DNA from: a virus
Strand: one strand, 5' to 3'
Length of the DNA: 45,797 bases
Virus record (IMG/VR): IMGVR_UViG_3300031673_016581
Coordinates: 1-45,797 of that record
Shown here in pieces: positions 21,508 through 29,672 of the stretch (its first letter is position 1; the number at the start of each line of letters is the position of its first letter). Under the pieces are notes generated by a model. It worked only from the letters and a program-made list of their open reading frames with translations. It was not told the origin of the DNA and searched no databases. The translations under genes and the position numbers were made by a program.

Positions 21508-23480
21508 CGATTCAGGCACCGAGCGAAGCGTCTCAAAAGGTTCTGTGCAAGTCGTACTTGCACAGAGACGAAACTCAAGGTGAGTGCCCTTATTGTGGTC
21601 AGCGTCACGAGAGCATCGACGCGATGTTCGATAGGGTGTCGTTTGGCAATGCTGCGTATCGCGCGATGCTGAGCGCGTTCGACTTTCTACCGAACTCTCC
21701 GACGATGTTTAATGCGGGTGGTCTCGGTACTCTCAGTGCGTGTTTTAAGTTCGATGTGGCGGACGATATGGAGTCCATACTTGAGGTGGGTCGGAAGTCT
21801 GCACTAGTTCAGAAGTGGGGTGGAGGAGTCGGGTACTGCTTGTCCGAGTTGCGACCCGAGGGCGCACCGATAAGGTCTACGCACGGGAGAGCGTGCGGTC
21901 CAGTCGCCGTGATGCACATGTATCACGCAATAGCTGAGATGATTACTCAGGGTGGGAAGCGTAGCGGTGCACAGATGGCGATTCTGCACTGCGACCACCC
22001 CGATATACTGAAGTTTGTGAGTAGTAAAGAGCGCGAGGGAGTTCTCGATACCTTTAATATCAGTGTGGCGGCGACTCAGGAGTTCATGGAGCATGTAGCC
22101 GACGCTGGGCCGCGAAAGGACCTGTTCGACGAGATTGTCAAGCGAGCCTGGTCTAATGGTGACCCCGGACTGTACTTCATAGATACTGCTGAGGTATTCA
22201 ATCCGACTCCCGACCTGGGAAAGTTAACTGGGACTAATCCTTGTGGTGAAGTTCCCTTGTTGGATAACGAGTCCTGCAATCTTGGGAGCATTAACCTGTC
22301 TCACTTTGTTGAGTCGGGTCATGCCGGCTTTAACTGGGATAGGTTGAAGGGTGTGGTGACTTTAGCTACTCGCTATTTAGACGATGTTGTCGACCGTGAT
22401 TATTATCCTGTTAAAGAAGTTCGGGAGGCTACAATACGCACTCGCAAGCTTGGTCTGGGAGTGATGGGCTGGGCTGATGCTCTTGCAATGCTTCAAATAC
22501 CCTACGACTCTAGAGAGGCTTGTGACTTGGCCCGTGGCGTTATGCAATTCATACACGATAGAGCTCGTGCGGCGAGTAACGAGTTGCTTGAAGACCGGGG
22601 TCCTTGTTCTGCGGACTCTTCAAGGCGGAATGTATGTGTTACGTGTATCGCGCCTACAGGAACCATCTCGACTGTGGCAAACTGTTCTAGTGGCATTGAG
22701 CCCCATTTCTCGCTTGACTACACTCAGTTCATGGGTGACGGGACTGCGTTACCGCGCAAGGTGTCGTTCGGAGCCTTCGTGCCTAGGATAGCGAGCGAGA
22801 TTTCGTGGCAGTACCACATACACCACCAAGCTGCGTTTCAGGTGTATACTGACTTGGCGGTTAGTAAGACTGTTAACATGCCGAGTTCTGCGACCGAAGG
22901 GGATGTGCGCGATGCGTACATGATGGCTTGGGAGTTAAGGTGTAAGGGTGTAACAGTATACCGTGAAGGTAGTCGCGTGAGGCAAGCGCTGGCTAAGAAC
23001 TACGTGACTGACATTAAGTTTGATGGACGACGCAAGTTAAGGCGGGATGGAGTGAGCCTTCGGCACAAGTTCGATGTGGGAGACGTTGAGGGGTACTTGC
23101 ACGTCGGCCTCTTTGATGATGGGAGTCCTGGAGAGGTATTCATTACGGGCGTTAAGCAGGGTAGCACTATTTCAGGTCTATTGGACGGTGTTGCTATCTT
23201 GACTAGTCTAGCGCTTCAACGTGGCGTACCCTTGGAGGAGATGGTTTCCAAGTTGCAGGGTACGAAGTTCGAGCCTGCTGGACTCACTAGGAATGCGAGC
23301 ATTCCAACTACAACGTCGTTACTGGACTACATCTTTAGGTATGTGCAGCTCAGGTGTAGCGGACAAGAGGTAGCGAGTCTCGAGTATAGTGGCATGCTTT
23401 GTCCGGATTGTGGAGCTACAATAAAGTTTCAGGAGGGTTGTATGCATTGTTCGAGAGATTGTGGGTGGTCAAGATGTTAA
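21504..23480 (+). CDS. nrdJ: Class II (adenosylcobalamin) ribonucleotide reductase
   Basis: A 658-residue reductase that converts ribonucleotides to deoxyribonucleotides using vitamin B12. The active-site loop N245-P-C247-G-E249 is exact, the first redox cysteine lies in LSACFKF, and the phosphate loop PTGTIS is present. The C-terminus ends in a zinc/redox cluster (CPDCG...CMHC...CGWSRC), typical of NrdJ. No ATP cone is seen at the N-terminus, so allosteric activity control is probably absent. The host must supply cobalamin. It overlaps queE. Confidence 0.93.
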   Translation: MTIQAPSEASQKVLCKSYLHRDETQGECPYCGQRHESIDAMFDRVSFGNAAYRAMLSAFDFLPNSPTMFNAGGLGTLSACFKFDVADDMESILEVGRKSALVQKWGGGVGYCLSELRPEGAPIRSTHGRACGPVAVMHMYHAIAEMITQGGKRSGAQMAILHCDHPDILKFVSSKEREGVLDTFNISVAATQEFMEHVADAGPRKDLFDEIVKRAWSNGDPGLYFIDTAEVFNPTPDLGKLTGTNPCGEVPLLDNESCNLGSINLSHFVESGHAGFNWDRLKGVVTLATRYLDDVVDRDYYPVKEVREATIRTRKLGLGVMGWADALAMLQIPYDSREACDLARGVMQFIHDRARAASNELLEDRGPCSADSSRRNVCVTCIAPTGTISTVANCSSGIEPHFSLDYTQFMGDGTALPRKVSFGAFVPRIASEISWQYHIHHQAAFQVYTDLAVSKTVNMPSSATEGDVRDAYMMAWELRCKGVTVYREGSRVRQALAKNYVTDIKFDGRRKLRRDGVSLRHKFDVGDVEGYLHVGLFDDGSPGEVFITGVKQGSTISGLLDGVAILTSLALQRGVPLEEMVSKLQGTKFEPAGLTRNASIPTTTSLLDYIFRYVQLRCSGQEVASLEYSGMLCPDCGATIKFQEGCMHCSRDCGWSRC

Positions 23481-24154
23481 TCAACGAGGTGTTCAAGTCT
23501 TGCCAAGGAGAGGGTCCAGGAGCGAGGCTCCCGACTATATTCGTGAGAATGGCCGGGTGCAATCTCGCTATCGCTAAGAGGCCCTGTAGTTGGTGTGATA
23601 CGCCACGTGCTCAAGCACGTGGCGACTGGGACCTGACTGTAGAGCAGGTTGTGGAGCTTGTCGTGAGCCGCTCTGAGGGGTGTTCGAGGGTGTGCATTAC
23701 TGGCGGCGAGCCGCTTTATCAGCTAGCAGAGTTGCAGAGGCTGATAGCTGTTCTGCAGGGTTCCGAGTACTTCGTAGAGGTGTTCACGAATGGTACGCTG
23801 TTCCCGCCTATGGCGCTCTTGCGGGATGTACAGTCTTGGATTGTGGACATCAAGACCCCTTCATCGGGAGTGTCCGACGCGTGTCGCGTGTCGCATTGGC
23901 TAGGAGCTGCGCGGCCTCAGGACGCGGTCAAGTTCGTTGTATTGGGTGAGATAGACTTGGAGTACGCTGTAGAGACGTTGAAGTCCCGGTATACTCGTGC
24001 TCCGGTGTTCATAAGTCCTTGTATTACCGATGACGTTCTGCGCGAAGGCTCTAGGCCGTGGTTGCAGCGTGTATGGACTTTTTGCTACAGACACAACTAC
24101 TGCTTTGGACTTCAATTACATAAGGTCGCATTCGGAAATGCTCCGGGAGTATAG
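23474..24154 (+). CDS. queE: 7-carboxy-7-deazaguanine synthase QueE (radical SAM)
   Basis: A 226-residue radical SAM enzyme making 7-carboxy-7-deazaguanine from the QueD product. EVFKSCQGEGP opens it; the Fe-S cluster motif is C-x8-C-x2-C (GCNL...CSWCDT), shorter than C-x14-C-x2-C of some relatives but known in others. GGEPL, VDIKTPSSG and LQLHK complete the family marks. ATG 23474 is chosen since the longer frame lies inside nrdJ. A long perfect palindrome at 23601-23624 lies inside the coding sequence. Confidence 0.93.
   Translation: MLINEVFKSCQGEGPGARLPTIFVRMAGCNLAIAKRPCSWCDTPRAQARGDWDLTVEQVVELVVSRSEGCSRVCITGGEPLYQLAELQRLIAVLQGSEYFVEVFTNGTLFPPMALLRDVQSWIVDIKTPSSGVSDACRVSHWLGAARPQDAVKFVVLGEIDLEYAVETLKSRYTRAPVFISPCITDDVLREGSRPWLQRVWTFCYRHNYCFGLQLHKVAFGNAPGV
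23601..23624 (+). repeat. Perfect 11-bp inverted repeat inside queE
   Basis: CGCCACGTGCT and AGCACGTGGCG are separated by only two bases. In RNA it would form a very stable hairpin (with a loop opened to about four bases); in DNA it is a cruciform-like site containing two CACGTG boxes. It lies within codons just after the CSWCDTP motif. Confidence 0.75.
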
Positions 24155-24177
24155 TTTCCCCAGAAAAGGAGGTTAGT

Positions 24178-24381
24178 ATGAGAGCTAGAAGGTGGGGAGT
24201 CGTGCTTAGGGACGGGACTACGTTCGTGGGACTTCGAACCGCTGCATGTGTTTGGTGGCATGACAGCATTAGGGTACTTACGTTCGTAGTGGACGACCCT
24301 CGAGAAACTGGTATGCCTAGGGGCGTGCTAGTGAGGGTGCGTACAGACAGCTTGCTGTACCGGTACAGGTTGCCGGTGTGA
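24178..24381 (+). CDS. Small hypothetical protein
   Basis: A 67-residue basic protein with AAAGGAGG before the ATG. Mostly beta-like (WGVVLRDGTTFVGL, VLVRVRTDSLLYRYRL). No family recognised. It overlaps the next gene by GTGA. Confidence 0.5.
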   Translation: MRARRWGVVLRDGTTFVGLRTAACVWWHDSIRVLTFVVDDPRETGMPRGVLVRVRTDSLLYRYRLPV

Positions 24382-24545
24382 GTAGAGACTGGGTAGTGTA
24401 TACTATTCTGCTGGCCTTGGGGGCTAGTGGAACTGCGGTAGGAGCTGTGGGGGTAGTGTTGTGCACTCCTTTCGCTTTGGCTGTGGGCTTTGGAGTGGCA
24501 GCAGCTACTGGAGTGCTTCTCTTGGTGCGCGCGGTGCGTACTTAA
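24378..24545 (+). CDS. Small membrane protein, two hydrophobic segments
   Basis: A 55-residue frame beginning at GTG in a GTGA overlap. Two glycine/alanine/valine-rich transmembrane segments, short basic end. Followed by AAAGGAGG for folE. Function unknown. Confidence 0.45.
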   Translation: MSRDWVVYTILLALGASGTAVGAVGVVLCTPFALAVGFGVAAATGVLLLVRAVRT

Positions 24546-24563
24546 TGGAAAGGAGGACTACGA

Positions 24564-25121
24564 ATGGACAAACTGAGAGCCGTGGCCGCTGTTAGGGAGC
24601 TCTTACTAGCCCTGGACCGGGACTTAGAGTCTGAGGGTCTACAGGATACTCCTAGGCGCGTCGCGGAGATGTACATAGAGCAGTGTTCGGACGCAGAGCC
24701 GTTCGAGTATAAGTCTTTTACAGAGGTTCGACACGAGGAGCTTGTGTTAGTGCGGAACATTCCCATTACTTCCTTCTGTGAGCATCACCTAGTGCCGTGG
24801 TATGGTAGGGCGTTCGTGGGCTACATTCCACATAAGAAGCTCCTGGGTTTGAGCAAGCTGGCACGTCTTGTGTACTCGTGCAGTGAGGGCTTTACTATCC
24901 AGGAAGGGGTTACGAAGCTGATTGCTGACAGGTTGTATGACGAGTTCGAGCCCTTGGGAGTGATGGTAGTTATCAACGCGATGCATACGTGTATGAACCT
25001 GCGAGGCGCTAGGGCGTTTGGTGCTAGTACAGTAACTTCGGCCGTTAGAGGTGTGATGAGAGACGTGCCGGCGGCGCGAGCTGAGGTGCTGGCTCTAATG
25101 CAGCAGGAGGTCAAGCAGTGA
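24564..25121 (+). CDS. folE: GTP cyclohydrolase I FolE
   Basis: A 185-residue type IA enzyme that opens GTP to 7,8-dihydroneopterin triphosphate, the first step to preQ0. Zinc ligands C72, H75 (FCEHH) and C143 (HTCMNLRG) are present, as are GYIPH and SKLARLV. It overlaps the DpdA-like gene by four bases, tying the pathway start to its DNA-modifying end. Confidence 0.95.
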   Translation: MDKLRAVAAVRELLLALDRDLESEGLQDTPRRVAEMYIEQCSDAEPFEYKSFTEVRHEELVLVRNIPITSFCEHHLVPWYGRAFVGYIPHKKLLGLSKLARLVYSCSEGFTIQEGVTKLIADRLYDEFEPLGVMVVINAMHTCMNLRGARAFGASTVTSAVRGVMRDVPAARAEVLALMQQEVKQ

Positions 25122-25882
25122 GGGCTGCACTAATGGCCCCTACAAACTTGTTGCCTTTAGTACAGCCCTTTAGCAACTATCACCTTGTATTAGCGTACAA
25201 GGTCATCTACGATGTGGGGTACTATAACTACTGTAAGGAACGTTCGAAGGCCGGTGACTATGTCATATTGGACAATGGTGCGGTTGAGAAGGGTGGACGT
25301 AGCGTTCCGTTGAAGAATATAGTGCTTGCAGCGGTGTTGTGCAAGCCGTCTTTGGTAGTCCTCCCCGATTTTTTGTTCGACAGTCTTAGGACCTTGGACG
25401 AGCTGGAGAACGCGTTGCGAAGCCCTGCGTTCCGTTTTCTTAAGAAAGTGCACCCTGGCGTGAAACTGTGCGCTGTCGTTCAAGGAGTCGATGAGTCGGA
25501 CTGGCTGGAGTGCTTCGACATTCTGAACGACCGTAATAACGGTATCGACGTTCTAGGCATTCCGAAGATAACGGGCCAGTTCTTCGGTAGCCGCCTAGAG
25601 GCTCTCAAACGAATTAGTCGTAGGGTCAAGAAGCCCTGTCATCTTTTTGGTGTGTGGTGGCAGTCGACTCTTGAGGAACTTCGTCAGGAGGCCCAGTTCC
25701 ACTTTGTGCAAGGAGTGGACACTCCTAAGCCTGTTCGATTGGCAGCGCACGGCCTGAGCCTTTCGCAGTGGGCTGCGATGCCTAGGGGTAAGGACTTCTT
25801 GGACAGGCCTTGCGTCGACTACAATGTAGAGCTGTTGCGGGACAACTGCGCCAAGTTTGTTGAGCTGTGTGGGGGGAGTTGA
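25118..25882 (+). CDS. dpdA: DpdA-type DNA 7-deazaguanine transglycosylase
   Basis: A 254-residue TGT-fold protein. I see the phage DpdA pattern: ILDNGAVE (L51-D-N-G), VLPDFLFD (P83-D84), HLFGVW near 176, and the nucleophile-type GVDT with D201, followed by KPVRLA. These enzymes swap guanine in DNA for a 7-deazaguanine such as preQ0. GTG start overlapping folE. It lacks the tRNA-binding zinc cluster C-x-C-x2-C of bacterial TGT, which supports a DNA target. With no queF in view, the predicted base is 2'-deoxy-preQ0. Confidence 0.85.
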   Translation: MRAALMAPTNLLPLVQPFSNYHLVLAYKVIYDVGYYNYCKERSKAGDYVILDNGAVEKGGRSVPLKNIVLAAVLCKPSLVVLPDFLFDSLRTLDELENALRSPAFRFLKKVHPGVKLCAVVQGVDESDWLECFDILNDRNNGIDVLGIPKITGQFFGSRLEALKRISRRVKKPCHLFGVWWQSTLEELRQEAQFHFVQGVDTPKPVRLAAHGLSLSQWAAMPRGKDFLDRPCVDYNVELLRDNCAKFVELCGGS

Positions 25883-25884
25883 TT

Positions 25885-26103
25885 ATGGTTACGTTTCTGC
25901 GCTGGTTGTTCTCGAATAGCGGCGCGATTAGGGGTGCGCCGGATGTCCAATCTCAGTACTTGTTTATGAGGGCTAAGCGGCCTTTGATGGAGAAGAAGTG
26001 TCCATATTGTGGGTGTGTGTACTGGGCGTTTGCTACGGGCAACAAGTACTGTGGTGGGTTCAAATGCTTTAGGGAAATGTTAAAGAGGAGGCGAAATGAA
26101 TAA
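25885..26103 (+). CDS. Small zinc-ribbon protein
   Basis: A 72-residue basic protein from ATG 25885 with GGGGAG upstream. C-P-Y-C-G-C at about 39 and C-G-G-F-K-C at about 56 make a zinc ribbon. Directly after dpdA, it could help DNA recognition, but this is only position-based. It overlaps the next membrane gene by eight bases. Confidence 0.5.
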   Translation: MVTFLRWLFSNSGAIRGAPDVQSQYLFMRAKRPLMEKKCPYCGCVYWAFATGNKYCGGFKCFREMLKRRRNE

Positions 26104-26281
26104 ACACTCAAAGAGATTTCTACTTGGTTGTGCTTGGGTTGGCTTGGCACTAATACCTATCGGGGCACTAGGCACCATATATGCCTTGGTATTTATTGGC
26201 TTTGGGCTACTCGTGGGATTCATTGCCCTAGTGTTATGGGCTAAAAAGCACAAGCCTTTATGGTATGAAGCCTTAGGGTAA
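26096..26281 (+). CDS. Small membrane protein, two hydrophobic segments
   Basis: A 61-residue protein with AGAGGAGG before the ATG. Basic start, two segments (about 8-27 and 29-48), basic loop end. A/T-richer than neighbours. Function unknown. Confidence 0.5.
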   Translation: MNKHSKRFLLGCAWVGLALIPIGALGTIYALVFIGFGLLVGFIALVLWAKKHKPLWYEALG

Positions 26282-26312
26282 AATAGCGACAAAACAGAAG
26301 AAGGAGGCGAAA

Positions 26313-26627
26313 ATGACCGATAACGAGAGTAACGCGTCGATAGAGAGTCAACTGGTTGACGAGACTGCGAAGCTGGTGGCTGAGGGTGAGGAGGTTACGC
26401 AGGAGATGGTCGTTGACCCCTTCTTTGAGAGCCTTAAGGAGGCTTTGCGAAAGGACGCGAAGCAGCATATGAAGAAGGGTACGATAAAGTTGCCTGTCGA
26501 CCCTGAGGAGTTCGCGACTCGTCTTGAGAGCAGCCCGTTGATGCGCGCGCTAGCTATGAAGCACGAGGACTACGTGCGCGCTGTCAAGGAGGTTTGTGAC
26601 GAGCTAGGCATAGAGCGTGTCCAGTAG
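26313..26627 (+). CDS. Acidic helical hypothetical protein
   Basis: A 104-residue acidic, helical protein with AAGGAGG before the ATG. A VVDPFFESLKEALRK helix is followed by a basic linker. No family recognised. It is the last gene before RNA-4. Confidence 0.5.
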   Translation: MTDNESNASIESQLVDETAKLVAEGEEVTQEMVVDPFFESLKEALRKDAKQHMKKGTIKLPVDPEEFATRLESSPLMRALAMKHEDYVRAVKEVCDELGIERVQ

Positions 26628-26823
26628 GACCGTGTTCTGTGTGGGTGTCACCGGAAAGTTCTGCGGGGCAGACTGTGAACAGCAGATGTCCCATGCCTCC
26701 CGGTCCCGTGTGGTGCAGGGCCTTGTAATCGGGGAGTAGGTACGCGAGACACGTACTAAAGTATCCGGGGTAGTGTAATGTCCGACACTACCTCGGACAG
26801 ACACTCTTACATTTGGAGGTGTT
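26628..26823 (+). ncRNA. Structured leader or RNA with bistable hairpin (RNA-4)
   Basis: A 196-base gap with no gene. Near its end GGTAGTG (26769-26775) pairs with CACTACC (26786-26792), and TGTCCGA (26779-26785) pairs with TCGGACA (26793-26799). With no linker between strands the two stems cannot both form, so the RNA has two exclusive folds, as in attenuators and riboswitches. GTACG-cgagaca-CGTAC lies just upstream, as do GGTGTCACC and TCTGC-gggg-CAGA. GGAGGT and the ATG of the next gene follow 15-25 bases later, so translation control is plausible. Confidence 0.55.
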
Positions 26824-27210
26824 ATGATAGTACCAGACGAAGAGGTAACTTCGGTCCGCACCCTGCAGCAACGCCTAGGGAGTGTACGAACAGCGCTGTA
26901 CCAGGGCATCTTACACAAGTCGACTACGGGGCTCTTAGTATCAGAAGAGTGGCTCCGAGATGCCCTGGAGAAGCGAGTGCTGGAACTCGAGCACCTGATT
27001 GTCGAGCTGACGGGCATTGAAGCGGATTGTCATTGTAAGGTGTGTGGTGTAGGCACTGACGGTGAGGATAGGGTATTCTGGGCCTCGAGTGCGTTGTACA
27101 TAATCGAGTGTGGTATAAAGCTAGAGCATCTGAGTTCTGGCGACCCTCTTTGTCAGCGCTGCCGCAGGAAGGCTAAGTTGTACAAGTCAACTGAGGGGAT
27201 TTCGGCATGA
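26824..27210 (+). CDS. Hypothetical zinc protein with helical N-terminus
   Basis: A 128-residue protein with TGGAGGT before the ATG. Residues 1-65 are helical and leucine-rich; the C-terminal half has C-H-C-K-V-C-G and C-Q-R-C-R-R, separated by a beta-like insert, making a zinc-binding domain. It overlaps the polymerase start (ATGA), so it may be a polymerase partner. Probably controlled by RNA-4. Confidence 0.55.
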   Translation: MIVPDEEVTSVRTLQQRLGSVRTALYQGILHKSTTGLLVSEEWLRDALEKRVLELEHLIVELTGIEADCHCKVCGVGTDGEDRVFWASSALYIIECGIKLEHLSSGDPLCQRCRRKAKLYKSTEGISA

Positions 27211-29672
27211 AACCCAATGAGTGTTTAGGTTGTGCCCTCTACGACTGTCCGGGACCTGTACCTGGAGAGTTTACCGACGAGGAGGTTGACGTGGTCTTTG
27301 TAGGTGAGGCCCTCGGTGCTGTTGAGGTTCAGCAGCATCGTCCGATGGTAGGTCAAGCGGGTCGGGTGTTGCGGCATACTATCAAGTACTATATCGAGGA
27401 CAGGAAGTTGCCTCTACGTTACGGCATAACGAACGTCTGGGTGTGTCGTCCTCCAGGTAACAAGCTTCCGGAGGATGCCGAAGAGCCAGCTGAGTACTGC
27501 CGGAGGCGACTATACGAGGACTTGACAACTCATGGCCAGAAGCTTACAGTACCTCTGGGTAGTACAGCTCTGGATACTATAACTAATGTGGGAATGTCGA
27601 TTACATCGATTCAGGGCCACATGTTCTCGACCGACTACAACGGCACTCGTCTAGTTGTATTGCCCATGTTTCATCCCTCGTACTTACGTCGTCACGGCTC
27701 GAGTTGGCGCTATTGGGAGTTGGGTTGGGACAAGCTCGAGATGTACATTCGCGACGGCAAGACGCACTTCATACCATTCTCGCAACGAAAGGTGCACCAT
27801 GCGCACTCTCCTGCAGAGGCGTTGCAGTTCCTGAAGCGTATCCGTGAGCTGTCGCGAGAGTATCCAGTAATGTCGTGTGACGTCGAGACGAGTGCGGGCT
27901 ATCACCCTTGGGCGGGTGCACGACTACTCTCGGTTAGCATAGCATGGAAGTCTACTGAGTGTGTCGCGATAATGTGGCACGATATCGAGCACTTTCCTGC
28001 GTATGATGAGTTGAAGGCGCTACTCGAAGACCCGAACATAATTTGGCTGTGGTACCAGGGATTATTCGACACAGCACACTTTAGGAACGTTGGTATGGAG
28101 CCGCGTATCGACAGAGACGGGCTACTCGAGATGCACCTAATAGATGAGCGTCCGAACATTCACGGTCTTAAGTCTAACTCGTGGCTCTTTTTGGATGCAC
28201 CTAACTGGGAGGCAGACATTAAGGAGTATGCACCCAAGAAGGAAGACTCGTACGAGAAAATTCCGCCTGAGAAGCTTCTCGAGTATAACGGTATGGATAC
28301 CGTGCATACTATTCACTTGTCCGAGGTTGCTCACGACTACTTCGAGCTCGAGGGCTTGACTTGGTACTACGATAATATCCTGGCTCCTGCGTACGATATG
28401 TTGGCACGGTCGCGATTCATAGGACTGCGGTGTGACTTGTACAGGGTTAAGTCGTTGCAGGGTGAGATTCAACCCGTGCTTAACGACCTGCACAAGCAGA
28501 TGTGTGAGGTGGCTGGCGACCCGTTTTTCAATCCTCGGTCGCCTGCACAGGTCAAGGAACTACTACACTCAAGGGGTATTATGGTGCCGAATACCCGCAA
28601 GGAAGTTCTCGAAGAGTATCTGGGTGACGAGCTGGTCGATGCGATTCGAGACTACCGGGATGCTGACAAGATGATGAGTACGTACATTATAGGCGTCGTT
28701 GACGATGTGTACGATGACTTGAGGGTACACCCAGACTGGAAGTATCCTACGGAGACTGGAAGGTTAAGATGCGGCGACCCCAACCTGCTTGGAATGCCTC
28801 GAAAGGCCGAGATTGCCGAGCACAAGTGGAAGCGGTTTATCAAGGAGATTTGGGTTGCGGACCCCGACACACTATTTATGCATATAGACAGGGGTCAGAG
28901 CGAAGTGAGGTGTAACGTCTATCTAGCTAAAGCTAAGGACTTTATGCAACGGTTGATTGACGATCCTACTATCGACATCCATGGCGAGTACGCTACGATG
29001 TTATTTGGGCCCGATTTCACCTACGAGCAGCGCTTCCTGGCCAAGATGATAGTAACCTTTGCAGTCCCGTACGGCGCTGAGGCTGAATCTGTGGCAAGGC
29101 GGTTTACGGCTGCGGCTCGTCAGACGGCTCGTAACATAGCCGAGAAGGCTGGGCTTGATCGCAGAGCCCTCAAGGGCAGTGCAAACCGAGTAGGATTGCA
29201 GAATGGTATCGTGTACTATCACGCTTGGACAGTGTTGGAGGCGCGGAAGATTATCAGCGACTTCTTTGCTAAGATGCCCGAGGTAGACGAGGCTCGTAAG
29301 AGATGGAAACATACTGCACTGACTGAGGGTAAGTTGGTGAACTACTTCGGGCGAATTAGGCGGTTTGGCTTGGTAGCACAGGAGCGTCGCAAGCATGTAG
29401 GGAACGAGGCCTACAACTTTCCACCGTCTAGCCTCAGTAACGACCTTAATTTACTGAGCTGTATCGAGACTAGGCGGCAGTTTGGTAAGTATGGTGTGGA
29501 AGTACTCGTGCCGATTCACGACGCGGGACTACTACGGCTTCCAAAACAAGGGGCCGAGCAGTTAGCTGCGGACATTCAGGGTGTCTGGGAGGCTCTACCT
29601 ACACAATACTTACATACTGACTTGCCGTTTCCATGTGAGGTAACACTCGGCGAGCGCTGGAGCGACCTGTAG
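27207..29672 (+). CDS. Uracil-DNA glycosylase / family A DNA polymerase fusion
   Basis: An 821-residue fusion. Residues 1-200 are a family 4/5-type uracil-DNA glycosylase domain: C-L-G-C...C Fe-S ligands, GEALG, MVGQAGRVLR, VCRPPGNKLP and FHPSYLRR. Then a 3'-5' exonuclease domain: D225-V-E227-T, FDTAHF and Y-N-G-M-D. The polymerase part has motif A D561-R-G-Q-S-E, an O helix R609-x3-K613...Y622-G with one extra residue compared with Pol I, and motif C H771-D772-A (normally H-D-E). SPO1-type phages also join a glycosylase-like domain to Pol A. Likely the main replicase, keeping uracil out of new DNA. Confidence 0.88.
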   Translation: MKPNECLGCALYDCPGPVPGEFTDEEVDVVFVGEALGAVEVQQHRPMVGQAGRVLRHTIKYYIEDRKLPLRYGITNVWVCRPPGNKLPEDAEEPAEYCRRRLYEDLTTHGQKLTVPLGSTALDTITNVGMSITSIQGHMFSTDYNGTRLVVLPMFHPSYLRRHGSSWRYWELGWDKLEMYIRDGKTHFIPFSQRKVHHAHSPAEALQFLKRIRELSREYPVMSCDVETSAGYHPWAGARLLSVSIAWKSTECVAIMWHDIEHFPAYDELKALLEDPNIIWLWYQGLFDTAHFRNVGMEPRIDRDGLLEMHLIDERPNIHGLKSNSWLFLDAPNWEADIKEYAPKKEDSYEKIPPEKLLEYNGMDTVHTIHLSEVAHDYFELEGLTWYYDNILAPAYDMLARSRFIGLRCDLYRVKSLQGEIQPVLNDLHKQMCEVAGDPFFNPRSPAQVKELLHSRGIMVPNTRKEVLEEYLGDELVDAIRDYRDADKMMSTYIIGVVDDVYDDLRVHPDWKYPTETGRLRCGDPNLLGMPRKAEIAEHKWKRFIKEIWVADPDTLFMHIDRGQSEVRCNVYLAKAKDFMQRLIDDPTIDIHGEYATMLFGPDFTYEQRFLAKMIVTFAVPYGAEAESVARRFTAAARQTARNIAEKAGLDRRALKGSANRVGLQNGIVYYHAWTVLEARKIISDFFAKMPEVDEARKRWKHTALTEGKLVNYFGRIRRFGLVAQERRKHVGNEAYNFPPSSLSNDLNLLSCIETRRQFGKYGVEVLVPIHDAGLLRLPKQGAEQLAADIQGVWEALPTQYLHTDLPFPCEVTLGERWSDL

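Noticed and set aside
26769-26799. H-type pseudoknot of two 7-bp stems
   Set aside because: There is no base between the S1 and S2 3' strands to cross the stem, so both cannot form together; treated as a bistable switch instead.
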